50,555 nt of DNA from Methanoregula sp. (lineage in GTDB: Archaea; Halobacteriota; Methanomicrobia; Methanomicrobiales; Methanospirillaceae), in NCBI RefSeq assembly GCF_028679125.1, contig NZ_JAJRCG010000020.1, forward strand, positions 1-50,555, written 5' to 3'. Every line of letters begins with the position of its first letter. The first letter of the stretch is position 1. Under the pieces are notes generated by a model. It had not been told where the DNA came from and made no database searches. It was given only the letters and a program-made list of their open reading frames with translations. This document shows positions 1 to 8,352 of the stretch, piece by piece. Position numbers and translations under genes: made by a program.

Positions 1-1641
1 AAACTTGCCGATGTGGAGGATCGGGGTTCCCGGGTGCTCGATGGTCGGGCAGGGCCAGTGGATGGCCTCGGGCTTCTCGATCTTCTCGTAGGTTACACCG
101 AACTGGCCGGGGGTCACTGAGCGCATGTCGTCCCAGACGTCCTTTGCGGTCTTCCAGTCAAAGCCCTTGAGGCCCATCTTCTTTGCGAGCATGCCGATGA
201 TCTCCCAGTCGTACTTCGACTCGCCGGGACCGTCGACAGCCTTCCGTACACGGTTGACACGGCGCTCGCCGCTGGTGAACGTGCCATCCTTCTCGGCAAA
301 GCAGGTGCCGGGCAGGACTACATCTGCATATTCGCAGCTCTCGTTCCAGTAGATATCCTGGATAACAAGGAAGTCGAGCTTGTCGAACATCTTTTTGACA
401 TGGTTTGAATCAGGGTAGGAAACAACCGGGTTCAGGCCAAGGACGTACATCGCCTTGACGACCTCTCCACAGTCGTTGATCTGCTCGGTCAGGGTTGAAC
501 CGTACCAGTCGGGCAGGGAACCTGCCGGCATGCCCCATGCCTTCTCCATCTTTGCACGGTTGTCGGGAACTGCAACTGCCTGGTAGCCTGAGAATACGTT
601 CGGGTATGCACCCATATCGCAGGCGCCCTGCACGTTGTTCTGGCCACGGAGCGGGTTGACACCGACACCCGGGCGGCCGACGTTACCGGTCAGGAGAGCG
701 AGGTTGCCCATGGACCGGACATTGTCCGTACCGGTGGTGAGCTCGGTGATGCCGAGGCAGTAGATGATGACCGCGTTCTTTGCGTTTGCGTACTGGCGGG
801 CGAACGCCTGGACGGTCTCCTGCGGGACACCGTGGATCTTCGTGGCGTCAGCATACTTCTCGACAGTCTTCTTGAGGTCGTCAAAGCCTTTCGTGCGCTC
901 CTTGATGTACTCCTTGTCCTCGAGTCCTTCCTTGATGATGTAGTACATCATGTTGTTGGCAAGGGCAATGTGGGTCGACGGGTTGAACCGGATCCACTTG
1001 TCAGCGAGCCGGGCGGTCGGGCTGAGACGGGGGTCGACGACAACGATCGGGATTCCCTTCTTCTTGGCCTGCATGACGCGGCGGCCTGCAAGCGGGTGGG
1101 CCTCGACAGCGTTCGAACCCCACATGACGATAAGGTCAGAGTTCAGGACATCTTCGAACGGGTTGGTGGCTGCACCGGACCCGAACGAGAGCGAGAGACC
1201 GGCAACGGAAGGTCCGTGGCAGATACGGGCGCAGTTGTCAACGTTGTTGGTCTTGAATGCCACACGGGCCCACTTCTGGAGCGCGTAGCAGTCCTCGTTG
1301 ACGGTACGGCAGGAGGTCTGGAATCCCAGGGCCTTGGGGCCGTTCTTGTCGGAGATCTCCTTGAACTTCTTCGTGATCAGGTCAACGGCTTCGTCCCAGG
1401 AGGCTTCCTCGAACTTGTCGCCCTTCTTGATCAGGGGTTTGGTCAGCCGGCCGGGCTTCTGGACAGTCTCCCAGCAGGTTGCACCTTTCGGGCAGAGTTT
1501 CCCCTCGTTGATCGGGGACCGCTTGTACGGCTCGACACCAACGAGCTTGTTCCCGATGGATACGAGGTTCAGGCCGCAGCCAACCCCGCAGTAGGGACAG
1601 GTCGTTGCTGTATACTTCAATGATGTTTTTATGTCAGTCAT
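1..1641 (-). CDS. fdhA: Formate dehydrogenase alpha subunit, copy 1 (C-terminus cut by window edge)
   Basis: Catalytic subunit of F420-reducing formate dehydrogenase, a molybdopterin (Mo or W) enzyme that oxidises formate to CO2. 547 codons are in the window; the full copy at 4593-6653 has 686, so about 140 C-terminal residues lie to the left. The start at 1641 (MTDIKTSLKY) has a GGTGA ribosome-binding site a few bases upstream. Cys15, Cys18, Cys22 and about Cys50 form the N-terminal 4Fe-4S site. The metal ligand lies in the NNVDNCARICHGPSVAG segment, where the second Cys replaces the selenocysteine of some relatives; no in-frame TGA is seen. It is close to the second copy throughout, also at the DNA level. 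Its fdhB partner, if any, would lie left of base 1. Confidence 0.95.
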   Translation of the reverse strand, partial: MTDIKTSLKYTATTCPYCGVGCGLNLVSIGNKLVGVEPYKRSPINEGKLCPKGATCWETVQKPGRLTKPLIKKGDKFEEASWDEAVDLITKKFKEISDKNGPKALGFQTSCRTVNEDCYALQKWARVAFKTNNVDNCARICHGPSVAGLSLSFGSGAATNPFEDVLNSDLIVMWGSNAVEAHPLAGRRVMQAKKKGIPIVVVDPRLSPTARLADKWIRFNPSTHIALANNMMYYIIKEGLEDKEYIKERTKGFDDLKKTVEKYADATKIHGVPQETVQAFARQYANAKNAVIIYCLGITELTTGTDNVRSMGNLALLTGNVGRPGVGVNPLRGQNNVQGACDMGAYPNVFSGYQAVAVPDNRAKMEKAWGMPAGSLPDWYGSTLTEQINDCGEVVKAMYVLGLNPVVSYPDSNHVKKMFDKLDFLVIQDIYWNESCEYADVVLPGTCFAEKDGTFTSGERRVNRVRKAVDGPGESKYDWEIIGMLAKKMGLKGFDWKTAKDVWDDMRSVTPGQFGVTYEKIEKPEAIHWPCPTIEHPGTPILHIGKF

Positions 1642-1885
1642 GAAGATTCACCATAATTCATTCACTTGTTTTCATACCGGTTGATTTCGGAATTTGTTAA
1701 CAAAATTTAGAGATTAAACACCAGATCTCTATCCCTGTATTATTTAATCGTTCTGAAATTTTCGTAAAAACTGGTGAACAAAAGTGGGTTTATATATCAA
1801 CACACCGAACAAGAAATGAATCCGGGAGTTTTTCCATAACCGGAAATTCCCAACAACTGCGGAAGACAAAACGGAGAATCTTGTT
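1642..1885. promoter_or_regulatory. Divergent promoter region fdhA copy 1 / zinc-ribbon protein 1
   Basis: Minus-strand TATA-like sequence ATTAAATAATAC lies at 1737-1748. Just upstream of it, at 1767-1777, is TCACCAGTTTT (minus-strand reading), an 11-mer also found at the same relative place before fdhA copy 2. The perfect palindrome TTTGTTAACAAA at 1693-1704 lies just downstream of where transcription should begin. For the plus-strand gene, TTTATATATC at 1790-1799 is a good TATA box giving a leader of about 60 bases. Function of the motifs is inferred from position only. Confidence 0.45.
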
Positions 1886-2488
1886 GTGAAACGATTTCGT
1901 ATACCTCCCATGATCTCGGACCTTGTCCTCGCAGCACTGGCATCATGCGATGGCATCCTGTTCGATGCAGGTAATGTCTGCCCCCGGTGCGGCGGCGATC
2001 TCTCCGGGTATGATGTAAAAGAGAAGCAGTTTGCAATCATCAGAGATGGGGAACAACTGAAAACCATTCACGTACGTGTCAAACGGTTCCGCTGCCGCCA
2101 TTGCAGGCAGATCTGTCTTGCCGATCAGCCATTTTATCCGGACATCCGTATCGGGGCCCCGGTGGTGGATCTCTGCGTAACCCTCGGCGAGACGATGCAC
2201 TCCCCCCGCGTCTCATCCTGCCTTGAAGAGATGGGAATCATTGTTGACCGCTGGAGTGTCCGCAATTATGTGCAAAGGAATATCCCTCCGGTTCCCTCGG
2301 TAGACATGTTTGGCATCAGGGTTCCCCGGTCTATTGTTTCACTCTCTTCCCTGTCCATGGGTACCGGCGGAAGCCGGAGGTTCGAGGCACTGGAAGTTCT
2401 TGAGGCATGTAATTATCCATCGGGAAAAGAGATACCCGCAATGCCCATACATGATCCCAGTACTTCACTAAATCTGAGCCCGGACTAA
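1886..2488 (+). CDS. Zinc-ribbon protein 1, divergent from fdhA copy 1
   Basis: Unrecognised 200-residue protein, clearly paralogous to the one at 6955-7548. It begins with GTG, as the paralogue does. CPRCGG near residue 33 and CRHC near residue 71 form a probable zinc ribbon of the type found at the N-terminus of some transposases. A conserved second half follows (RIGAPVVDLC, a Ser-Arg segment, then VDRWSVRNYV). No transposase catalytic domain follows. The last ten residues or so (from about base 2455) are encoded by the repeat described next, and the paralogue ends differently, so the natural C-terminus has probably been replaced. Its position opposite fdhA in both modules suggests a local regulator; that role is inference. 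Confidence 0.75.
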   Translation: MKRFRIPPMISDLVLAALASCDGILFDAGNVCPRCGGDLSGYDVKEKQFAIIRDGEQLKTIHVRVKRFRCRHCRQICLADQPFYPDIRIGAPVVDLCVTLGETMHSPRVSSCLEEMGIIVDRWSVRNYVQRNIPPVPSVDMFGIRVPRSIVSLSSLSMGTGGSRRFEALEVLEACNYPSGKEIPAMPIHDPSTSLNLSPD

Positions 2489-3209
2489 GGGAGAGCATAA
2501 GATCTCAACAGTCAGCGGACGCCGGATATGGTTACCATATAACAAAAAAGCCAGCCGGATACTCAGACATCTCCCGGAAACAGTGCGATCCGGTACCTGC
2601 TGACCCTCATCTCGTTCCTGTACGAGAATATCCGGGTGTCTTATCAAGGGATTTTCCCGGCCCGGGTTCTCCGTGGGCCCAGAACGATTGACGAAGATTT
2701 GTTCCGGTCTGATCTCTTCCGGCTCTTCATCCAAAGGGATTTTTAAAAACTCAAATCCGTTCCTTTGGTACGGTCCTTCGAAGTTCCAGGTTATCGGAAT
2801 GTGATACGGGTTACTGACTATCCACTATTCACAAGGAAAATTTCAGAAACGTACTGGATCCTGCAATTTGTCTGGATTGAGGTATTCTCCAGGGCACATT
2901 TTTCAGCCAGACTCTGCTGAAAAATTTCCAATCGCGATCATGAGGTGTTAGTTGATGAGGCTACAATCGGATAATTATGCTACAAAATGCATGTACATGC
3001 TACAAAATTTTTAATTTGCTGACGTGAGGTAATTTGACAATCAACCAGACCCTGCCTGAAAAATTTTGAGCAGGGGGTGAGGGGGTGGTTGAATTTTTTT
3101 GCCGGAGATCGATTGCGATACTGATCATGGTGTAACTCAATCAGGTTTTTGGCAGGATGTGTATACTCCCATGCTTCACGGGGGAATTCGGAAAGAAGTA
3201 CAGGATCCG
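2455..3209 (+). repeat. Long repeat copy A (inverted relative to copy B at 36419-37017)
   Basis: Reading forward from TCCCAGTACTTCACTAAAT, this stretch matches the reverse complement of 36419-37017 along nearly its whole length. Copy A carries about 150-200 extra bases around 2590-2800. Both copies share a segment reading in frame as SQYFTK..., a 9-bp hairpin at 2899-2924 (TTTTTCAGC/GCTGAAAAA) and a longer stem-loop at 3042-3091 (CAACCA/TGGTTG outer, CCCTGC/GCAGGG inner). In copy A the short reading frame is 5-prime truncated, with a stop directly before it. No transposase and no clear terminal inverted repeats are seen. It fills most of the 2489-3440 gap; 3210-3440 shows no gene. Origin is unknown; a decayed mobile element is one possibility. 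Confidence 0.8.
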
Positions 3210-3440
3210 GTTACTGATCTTCCTGATAGACAGCATCTCCGGAATGATGCATCAAAACCTGGAACAGGTACTACCGGATATACAATCGTGACGATACAAC
3301 GAATCTTCAAAGAAAGGTGATGATAGGTCGGGGAGATATTCGAACAGAATCTCCCCGCGTACCACCGGCCCCGCCCAGTATCCCTAGAGATGAATGGTTA
3401 TTGGATAACTGGCGGATTGTGTACAAGGGTTACTAAAAAA

Positions 3441-4592
3441 TTAATTGGTATAAGCTGATTTCCCCAGCTTAGGCTCAAAGAACTTGTCTGCTTCCGTGCG
3501 GATTGCATGCGAGAAGAGAGCAAGCGGAATCTCTGAGGGGCAGCATTCTTCGCACTGCCCGCAGTTGATGCATGAGTCGGAGATGTGCGCAAACCGGCGC
3601 AGGTGGAACATCGGGTCGGCCGGGATAACACCATGGCGGACCATCATGTCGGGCTGCTCGAATTTGTCTGCCCGGGTGATACAGACCGGGCAGTGGTCGA
3701 TGCACGCGTAGCACTTCATGCAGCGCCCGGTCTCCGTCGCAATGGTCTGCCAGAGAACGGGAGCAAGGGCTTCAAAGTCGTGCTTGCGCCACTTGTCGCC
3801 GAGCTTGTGCATTGCACCCTCGACCTTTCCGCGGATCTCGACACCCTTGGGGTTTGCCGCTTCCGTGGTGAGCTTCTTGGCTTTGATTGCCCCGTCAAGG
3901 AGCTTTGCACCCTTCTCGGAACAGACCTCGACAAAGGTGGCCTTGCCGGCCTTGTCGCCAATAACGCCCCAGTTACCGCAGGCAAGGTCTGCCTGGCGGG
4001 GGATCTTTACCTTGCAGCGGCGGCAGTTGGACCTGCGGCCGAAGCCGGCCTCTTCGAGTTCGTCAACGGAGATACCCTTGTGGCCTCCCTCGTACTCGAT
4101 GATGAACTGGCCCTTGTCAATCTCTTCCTTGGTGACGGTGTTCGGGTCAACGCCGTACTTCTCCTTGATCATCTTGCGGGCAGTAACCGGGCTGACCGAT
4201 CCTCCGCAGTTGACACCGATCATGACGAGGTTGTCAAGGTTGACGAGATTCCGCTTCGCGAGCTCGTACATGCCCATCATGTCGCAGCCCTTGACAACCA
4301 TGCCGATCTTCTTGCCGGCGAACTTGGGTGCATACTCCAGAACCAGTTTGGACATGAGGATCGTTCCGCAGTGGAGCGAACCCGCGCACTGGTCAAGTTC
4401 TGCAGGCTTGGTGACAATGACCGGGACTGCATCGTACAGGTCAACGCCGCGCTTTACGGCAAGCACTGCATCAACAGTCTTGCTCTCGAGTGCGTACTTG
4501 AGCAGCTCGGTGACTGCACCGCCGCACTCCGCCTTCTTTGCAAGAGCGGCATCATTGGTCCATGCATAGAGCATTTCGCCTTTCTTTGCCAT
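3441..4592 (-). CDS. fdhB: Formate dehydrogenase beta subunit
   Basis: 383-residue F420-binding subunit of the FrhB/FdhB family, which passes electrons from FdhA through FAD and iron-sulfur clusters to coenzyme F420. The N-terminal two thirds form the FrhB-type core, with a Cys set near residues 190-215 (SNCRRCKVK, LACGNWG). Two ferredoxin-type clusters follow: CMKCYACIDHCPVC near residue 290 and CINCGQCEECCP near residue 340. Its ATG directly abuts the fdhA copy 2 stop codon, so the two are translated as a tight pair. A T-rich stretch on the minus strand just after the stop (around 3436) could terminate the transcript. Confidence 0.96.
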   Translation of the reverse strand: MAKKGEMLYAWTNDAALAKKAECGGAVTELLKYALESKTVDAVLAVKRGVDLYDAVPVIVTKPAELDQCAGSLHCGTILMSKLVLEYAPKFAGKKIGMVVKGCDMMGMYELAKRNLVNLDNLVMIGVNCGGSVSPVTARKMIKEKYGVDPNTVTKEEIDKGQFIIEYEGGHKGISVDELEEAGFGRRSNCRRCKVKIPRQADLACGNWGVIGDKAGKATFVEVCSEKGAKLLDGAIKAKKLTTEAANPKGVEIRGKVEGAMHKLGDKWRKHDFEALAPVLWQTIATETGRCMKCYACIDHCPVCITRADKFEQPDMMVRHGVIPADPMFHLRRFAHISDSCINCGQCEECCPSEIPLALFSHAIRTEADKFFEPKLGKSAYTN

Positions 4593-6653
4593 TTACGCCA
4601 CCTTCTCAACCTTGACAGCACAGTGTTTCAGCTCTGGCATCTTGGAGAGCGGGTCGAGGGCAGTGTTGGTGAGGTTGTTTGCACCACCGGCGAAGTGCAT
4701 TGCCATGTACAATACCTTCGGGGCAACGTCATCCGATATGCGTGCCCTTGTTATGGTTTCGCCACGGCGGCTGGTTACCTTAACCTTCTCGCCTTCTTTG
4801 ACACCCAGTTTCTTTGCATCGATGGTGTTGATCTGGATGTAGGACTCGGGGACTTCGTAGTGCAGCTGTTTTGCACGGTCGGTCTGGGTCCTGGTGTGGT
4901 AGTGGAAGATGACACGCCCGGTCATGAGTGTGTACGGGTACTCTGCATCTGCCACTTCTGCGGGCGGGCGGTACTCGAGCCCGAACATAGTGCCCTTGCC
5001 ATCCGCCGCGGAGAACTTCCCCACGTGGAGGATCGGGGTTCCCGCGTGTTCGATGGTCGGGCAGGGCCAGTGGATTGCCTCGGGCTTTTCGAGCTTCTCG
5101 TAGGTGACACCGAACTGGCCTGGAGTGCATGCCCGCATGTCGTCCCAGACATCCTTTGCGGTCTTCCAGTCAAAGCCTTTGAGGCCCATCTTCTTGGCGA
5201 TCATGCCGATGATCTCCCAGTCGTACTTCGACTCGCCGGGACCGTCAACGGCCTTCCGTACACGGTTGACACGGCGCTCGCCGCTGGTGAATGTCCCGTC
5301 TTTCTCGGCAAAGCAGGTGCCGGGCAGGACCACATCTGCATATTCGCAGCTCTCGGTCCAGAAGATATCCTGGATGACGAGGAAGTCGAGTTTGTCAAAC
5401 GATCTCTTGACATGGTTTGAATCGGGGTAGGATACTACCGGGTTCAGGCCAAGGACGTACATCGCCTTGATCGGGTCGCCGCACTGGTTGATCTGCTCGG
5501 TTAAGGTCACGCCATACCAGTCAGGCAGTGAGCCAGCCTTCATGCCCCACGCCTTCTCCATCTTGGCACGGTTCTCGGGAACTGCAACTGCCTGGTAGCC
5601 CGAGAAGACGTTCGGGTATGCACCCATGTCGCAGGCACCCTGCACGTTGTTCTGTCCACGGAGCGGGTTGACACCCACACCCGGGCGTCCGATGTTGCCG
5701 GTGAGCAGCGCGAGGTTGCCCATGGAACGGACGTTGTCGGTACCGGTGGTTAACTCGGTGATACCGAGGCAGTAGATGATGACTGCGTTCTTTGCTTTGG
5801 CATACTCGCGGGCAAACTCCTTGACCTTCTCGAGCGGGACACCGTGGATCTCTTCACAGTCCGCGTACTTCTCGACCGTCTTCTTGAGGTCTTCGAAGCC
5901 TTTCGTGCGCTCGTTGATGAACGCCGTGTTCTGGAGTCCTTCCTTGATGATCCAGTACATCATGGAGTTCGCAAGCGCGATATGGGTCGACGGGTTGAAC
6001 CGGATCCATTCATCGGCAATCCGTGCTGTTGCGCTTAACCGCGGGTCAACGACGATAACCTTGATGCCTTTCTTCTTGGCCTGCATGACGCGGCGCCCGG
6101 CAAGCGGGTGCGCTTCAACAGCATTGGAACCCCACATGACGATCAGGTCGGAGTTCAGGACATCTTCGAACGGGTTGGTGGCTGCTCCGGATCCAAAGGA
6201 CAGGGAGAGACCGGCAACGGACGGTCCGTGACAGATACGTGCACAGTTGTCGACGTTATTGGTCTGGAATGCAACGCGGGCCCACTTCTGCAGGGCATAG
6301 CAGTCCTCGTTGACCGTACGGCACGAGGTCTGGAAACCGAGTGCCTTGGGCCCGAACTTGTCGGAGGTCTCCTTGAACTTCTTGGCAATAAGATCGATTG
6401 CCTCGGTCCAGGTCGCGTCCACGAACTTGCCGTTCTTCTTGATCTTCGGTTTTGTCAGCCGGTCCGGGCTCTGGACGTGTTCCCAGCAGGTCATGCCCTT
6501 GGGGCAGAGCTTGCCTTCGTTGATCGGACTCCGCTTATACGGTTCAACCCCGACAAGCTTGCCGTCATTGACAACAAGGTTCAGACCGCAGCCTACACCG
6601 CAGTAAGGACAAGTCGTGGGTACATACTTAAGAGTACTCGAGCTATCACTCAT
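4593..6653 (-). CDS. fdhA: Formate dehydrogenase alpha subunit, copy 2
   Basis: Complete 686-residue molybdopterin catalytic subunit of F420-dependent formate dehydrogenase. I place the start at 6653 (MSDSSSTLKY) because GGTGAT lies five bases upstream and the N-terminus then aligns with copy 1; an in-frame ATG at 6668 would add MYGDK. Cys15, Cys18, Cys22 and Cys50 bind the 4Fe-4S cluster. Cys141-His142 (CARICHGPS) is the metal-binding site, with Cys instead of selenocysteine. Molybdopterin-binding motifs run through the middle (VMWGSN, VVDPRLS, TGNIGRPGVGVNPLRGQNN), and the C-terminal domain carries TGR and SRRGE motifs. It is followed without a gap by fdhB. Confidence 0.97.
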   Translation of the reverse strand: MSDSSSTLKYVPTTCPYCGVGCGLNLVVNDGKLVGVEPYKRSPINEGKLCPKGMTCWEHVQSPDRLTKPKIKKNGKFVDATWTEAIDLIAKKFKETSDKFGPKALGFQTSCRTVNEDCYALQKWARVAFQTNNVDNCARICHGPSVAGLSLSFGSGAATNPFEDVLNSDLIVMWGSNAVEAHPLAGRRVMQAKKKGIKVIVVDPRLSATARIADEWIRFNPSTHIALANSMMYWIIKEGLQNTAFINERTKGFEDLKKTVEKYADCEEIHGVPLEKVKEFAREYAKAKNAVIIYCLGITELTTGTDNVRSMGNLALLTGNIGRPGVGVNPLRGQNNVQGACDMGAYPNVFSGYQAVAVPENRAKMEKAWGMKAGSLPDWYGVTLTEQINQCGDPIKAMYVLGLNPVVSYPDSNHVKRSFDKLDFLVIQDIFWTESCEYADVVLPGTCFAEKDGTFTSGERRVNRVRKAVDGPGESKYDWEIIGMIAKKMGLKGFDWKTAKDVWDDMRACTPGQFGVTYEKLEKPEAIHWPCPTIEHAGTPILHVGKFSAADGKGTMFGLEYRPPAEVADAEYPYTLMTGRVIFHYHTRTQTDRAKQLHYEVPESYIQINTIDAKKLGVKEGEKVKVTSRRGETITRARISDDVAPKVLYMAMHFAGGANNLTNTALDPLSKMPELKHCAVKVEKVA

Positions 6654-6954
6654 TTTATCACCATACATACATTCACGGGAGCAACAGCTAAAAACAAGCA
6701 GCCGAAACGCCCATGTTTACACACCTCTGGAGTTGATATGCTGCAAAATTGGTTTTTAAGCAATTTTGCTTAACGTAAGATCTCGATAAAATGATATTTA
6801 TACATTATGAGATTAACCTGAAAACTGGTGATTGGTTTGGGGCATAGGATCCTTTATGGAGTGGGTAACTTCTGTACATGGCAGGAAATTCTGTGATCGC
6901 GCAGGGAGCTCATCACAGGGTCAGGAAAACCAGAGTGCGACCGGAGGCTGATCT
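6654..6954. promoter_or_regulatory. Divergent promoter region fdhA copy 2 / zinc-ribbon protein 2
   Basis: A good minus-strand TATA box (GTATAAAT) is at 6796-6803, predicting a transcript start near 6770 and a leader of about 120 bases. At 6821-6831 is TCACCAGTTTT (minus reading), about 18 bases upstream of the TATA box, as in copy 1, although the rest of the two regions has diverged. At the expected 5-prime end of the fdhA transcript lies a 9-bp inverted repeat, GCAAAATTG (6743-6751) and CAATTTTGC (6761-6769). The zinc-ribbon gene has GGAGG at 6943-6947. Confidence 0.45.
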
Positions 6955-7548
6955 GTGAGAGCCCGTAAAATTCCCCTCCTGCTGACCGGCATCATCCATA
7001 CAGCGCTCCAGTCCTGCGAAGGAGTCCGGTTCCAGGCCGATGATACCTGCCCCTGTTGCGGCGGTGCCATGTCCGGGTATGATGAACGGAAGAAGCGGTT
7101 CGCAGTTCTTATTGAAGAGGGACAGACCATCCCGGTGCATGTTATCATCCGTCGTTCGTACTGCCGGACCTGCAAGATATTCTCCCGGCCACCGGAACCG
7201 TTTTATTGCGGCACCCGGGTCGGTTCGCCGGTCGTGGATCTCTGCCGCTCGTTCTCACGGACAATGCCATACTCCCGGGCAGCCACTTACCTCCAGCGCA
7301 TGGGCGTGATGGTGGACCGCTGGAGTGTCCGCCAGTATGCAATGATTTCCCTGCCGGATAAGCCAACCATGGAAGTGTTCGGTATGCAGATTCCACTGTC
7401 GATCATCACCCTCTCAACGCTCGCCGGATCGGCGCGGGAAACCGTAACTCTGGGCATGGATGATGTGCTGGATGCATGCAGTTACCCCTCGGCGGTCCAG
7501 GATTCCACAACATATCCTGGCCCGGCAGACACATTCAGGACAGGATAA
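6955..7548 (+). CDS. Zinc-ribbon protein 2, divergent from fdhA copy 2
   Basis: 197-residue paralogue of the protein at 1886-2488; both start with GTG and share the pattern CPxCGG (near residue 31), a second CRTC pair (near 69), then RVGSPVVDLC, a Ser-Arg segment and VDRWSVRQYA. GGAGG seven bases upstream of the GTG fixes the start. The basic zinc ribbon suggests DNA binding, and the rest resembles the front part of a transposase-derived protein, but I do not recognise a named family. Since the divergent arrangement with fdhA survives in both modules, a role in controlling formate dehydrogenase is a reasonable inference. The hairpin over its stop codon looks like a terminator. Confidence 0.8.
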   Translation: MRARKIPLLLTGIIHTALQSCEGVRFQADDTCPCCGGAMSGYDERKKRFAVLIEEGQTIPVHVIIRRSYCRTCKIFSRPPEPFYCGTRVGSPVVDLCRSFSRTMPYSRAATYLQRMGVMVDRWSVRQYAMISLPDKPTMEVFGMQIPLSIITLSTLAGSARETVTLGMDDVLDACSYPSAVQDSTTYPGPADTFRTG

Positions 7549-7566
7549 CCCGGTACAGGCCGGGTT
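7547..7566 (+). terminator. Hairpin at the end of zinc-ribbon gene 2
   Basis: AACCCGG (7547-7553), loop TACAGG, CCGGGTT (7560-7566), followed by the pyrimidine run GCCTCTTTCTT. The stem overlaps the stop codon. Confidence 0.4.
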
Positions 7567-7649
7567 GCCTCTTTCTTAACCATATCGATGGGCAATGAGG
7601 GAGATCCTAATCATAAAAAGTTTATCAGATGCAATGCCACCGTATCTGT

Positions 7650-8291
7650 ATGACGACCGGTCATCATCAGGAAACAGATACGACATTAATCGCCAGCATG
7701 GAGAGGGGCGGGGTCAGACCTGAACTCCAGCAGGAGATCCTCCGGCTGGCAAAGTTCCACACATACCCGGCACCCGGAATCCTTATCGGGGCATTCATGG
7801 TAGATTATGCCCTGGAACTGCTCGGTGCAAAAAATACAGAAAAACTCTACGGTGTCTGCGAAACGCCCAAGTGTGTTCCCGATGCTCTCCAGACAATGGC
7901 TTACATCACCACCGGGAATAACCGGCTGAAGATCATACCCATCGGGAAATTCGCCATCACGGTCAACAGGGCATCCGAAGACGCGACAACCGATGCTATC
8001 CGGGTATACCTGGATCTGGGTAAACTGAAAAAATATACCACTATCGACGCATGGTATGCCCACAGCCCGGCATATGACAAGAAGACCATGACCGCACTTC
8101 TCCAGGATGAGATCTTCAGCGCCGGGCGCAAGATTCTCTCCTATGAGAAAGTCCAAATCAAGGTCACACCCAAGAAGAAATGGAAGTCGGTCACCTGTCC
8201 CCGCTGCGGCGAGACCGTCCCGGATTACATGATCGAGGGTGACCACTGCGGGGCATGCGGCTCGATGATGTATTATGAGCGGATCTCCTGA
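7650..8291 (+). CDS. FmdE-like protein with C-terminal zinc ribbon
   Basis: About 213 residues. The core matches the FmdE family (named for a protein linked to formylmethanofuran dehydrogenase): FH....PGILIG, then VCETPKCVPDALQ, TTGNNRLKI and GKFAITVNR. The usual GHxCPG segment reads TYPAPG here, so its Cys and second His are missing. A zinc ribbon at the C-terminus has CPRC and CGAC. The start at 7650 (MTTGHHQETD) is preferred because a TATA-like CATAAAAAG at 7612-7620 predicts transcription from about 7640; an in-frame ATG at 7629 would fall at or before that point. Enzymatic role unknown. It stands alone, convergent with the carbonic anhydrase gene. Confidence 0.8.
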   Translation: MTTGHHQETDTTLIASMERGGVRPELQQEILRLAKFHTYPAPGILIGAFMVDYALELLGAKNTEKLYGVCETPKCVPDALQTMAYITTGNNRLKIIPIGKFAITVNRASEDATTDAIRVYLDLGKLKKYTTIDAWYAHSPAYDKKTMTALLQDEIFSAGRKILSYEKVQIKVTPKKKWKSVTCPRCGETVPDYMIEGDHCGACGSMMYYERIS

Positions 8292-8320
8292 TAGGGGGAT
8301 CTGACAACATTTTTAAAAAT

Positions 8321-8343
8321 ATTGCCCGGATTCACCGGGCAAT
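8321..8343. terminator. Bidirectional terminator hairpin
   Basis: Perfect 9-bp stem ATTGCCCGG / CCGGGCAAT with loop ATTCA, preceded by an A/T-rich stretch (TTTTTAAAAAT). It lies between the convergent FmdE-like and carbonic anhydrase genes and could stop both. Confidence 0.6.
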
Positions 8344-8352
8344 AAAGGTGAA

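Noticed and set aside
832..1623. 263-codon plus-strand frame
   Set aside because: Antisense shadow of fdhA copy 1.
2953..3024. Possible C/D-box RNA in the repeat (TGATGA and CTGA about 65 bases apart)
   Set aside because: Copy B has CCGA in place of CTGA, and no terminal stem joins the boxes.
3099..3320. 73-codon frame in repeat copy A with a similar segment in copy B
   Set aside because: The likeness follows from the DNA repeat itself; the two frames differ in length and end, and no ribosome-binding site is evident.
3585..5420. Very long open frame of 611 codons on the plus strand
   Set aside because: It lies opposite fdhB and fdhA copy 2, whose motifs are unmistakable; the GC-rich third positions of those genes leave the antisense frame open.
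4593..6653. Selenocysteine in the FdhA active site
   Set aside because: The codon at the metal-ligand position is TGC (Cys) in both copies; no in-frame TGA is present.
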